Below, in pieces: positions 21,795 through 21,847 of a stretch of 21,847 nucleotides of DNA. This DNA comes from DATDGX01 sp036521875. Lineage in GTDB: Bacteria > Desulfobacterota > Binatia > Binatales > Binataceae. The notes beneath the pieces are model-generated. The model was not told where the DNA came from and searched no databases. It was given only the letters and a program-made list of their open reading frames with translations. The stretch is from the NCBI GenBank assembly GCA_036521875.1, contig DATDGX010000164.1, forward strand, positions 1 through 21,847, written 5' to 3'. A program made the position numbers and the translations under genes. The first letter of the stretch is position 1. Each line of letters starts with the position of its first letter.

Positions 21795-21847
21795 GCACCT
21801 GAGCGTAGCAGACTCGCGCTACAAAGTTCTGACTATTGGCGACGAAC

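Noticed and set aside
1..21847. Defence, phage, toxin-antitoxin, insertion-sequence or CRISPR content
   Set aside because: No transposase, integrase, Cas, nuclease-immunity pair or regular spacer array is visible. The MATE, RecD2 and methyltransferase genes are standalone housekeeping types with no defence-like neighbours.

Overview
The window is GC-rich, gene-dense bacterial chromosome with no sign of phage, insertion sequence, CRISPR, rRNA or tRNA. Several genes start with GTG or TTG behind good Shine-Dalgarno sequences. An AsmA-family protein points to a Gram-negative cell with an outer membrane. Glycine decarboxylase split into GcvPA and GcvPB fits many non-enteric lineages, for example deltaproteobacterial or Binatota-like groups. 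That placement is an inference from gene content; no marker gene in the window fixes the taxon.

Layout. Positions 1-1009 (minus): a class I glutamine amidotransferase of the PuuD/peptidase C26 type, then the N-terminal part of a transglutaminase-like protein that runs off the left edge. Positions 1244-3115 (plus): a TrpF-like barrel protein with substituted active-site positions, then a MetX-like alpha/beta hydrolase. Positions 3135-5531 (minus): a large AsmA-family protein. Positions 5532-5869 hold a non-coding leader with a Rho-independent terminator and an 18-bp palindrome ahead of an acyl-CoA-desaturase-type gene (5870-6724). A bidirectional hairpin separates that gene from recD2 (6767-9004, minus). 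Positions 9164-9877 (plus) encode a SAM methyltransferase, followed by a beta-propeller-like remnant and a DUF4337 membrane protein whose C-terminus is frameshifted. Positions 10927-16008 hold three membrane proteins: a MATE exporter, a GT-C/GT39-like protein and an APC/KimA-like permease.

The right-hand third is one-carbon metabolism. folD (minus) is divergent from gcvT-gcvPA-gcvPB (plus). The gcv genes overlap by 4 and 1 bases, so they are surely one transcript. GcvP/GcvT produce 5,10-methylene-tetrahydrofolate from glycine, and FolD interconverts it with 10-formyl-tetrahydrofolate. There is no gcvH in the operon or in the window. mobA (molybdenum cofactor guanylylation) ends the window in convergent orientation.

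Most of the window is ordinary housekeeping. The points worth a second look are: the structured desaturase leader with a terminator that serves no visible upstream gene; the TrpF-like protein lacking the usual catalytic Cys and Asp; the missing gcvH; the frameshift in the DUF4337 gene; and the transglutaminase/amidotransferase pair at the left edge. I did not find convincing evidence of a wholly new multi-gene system.
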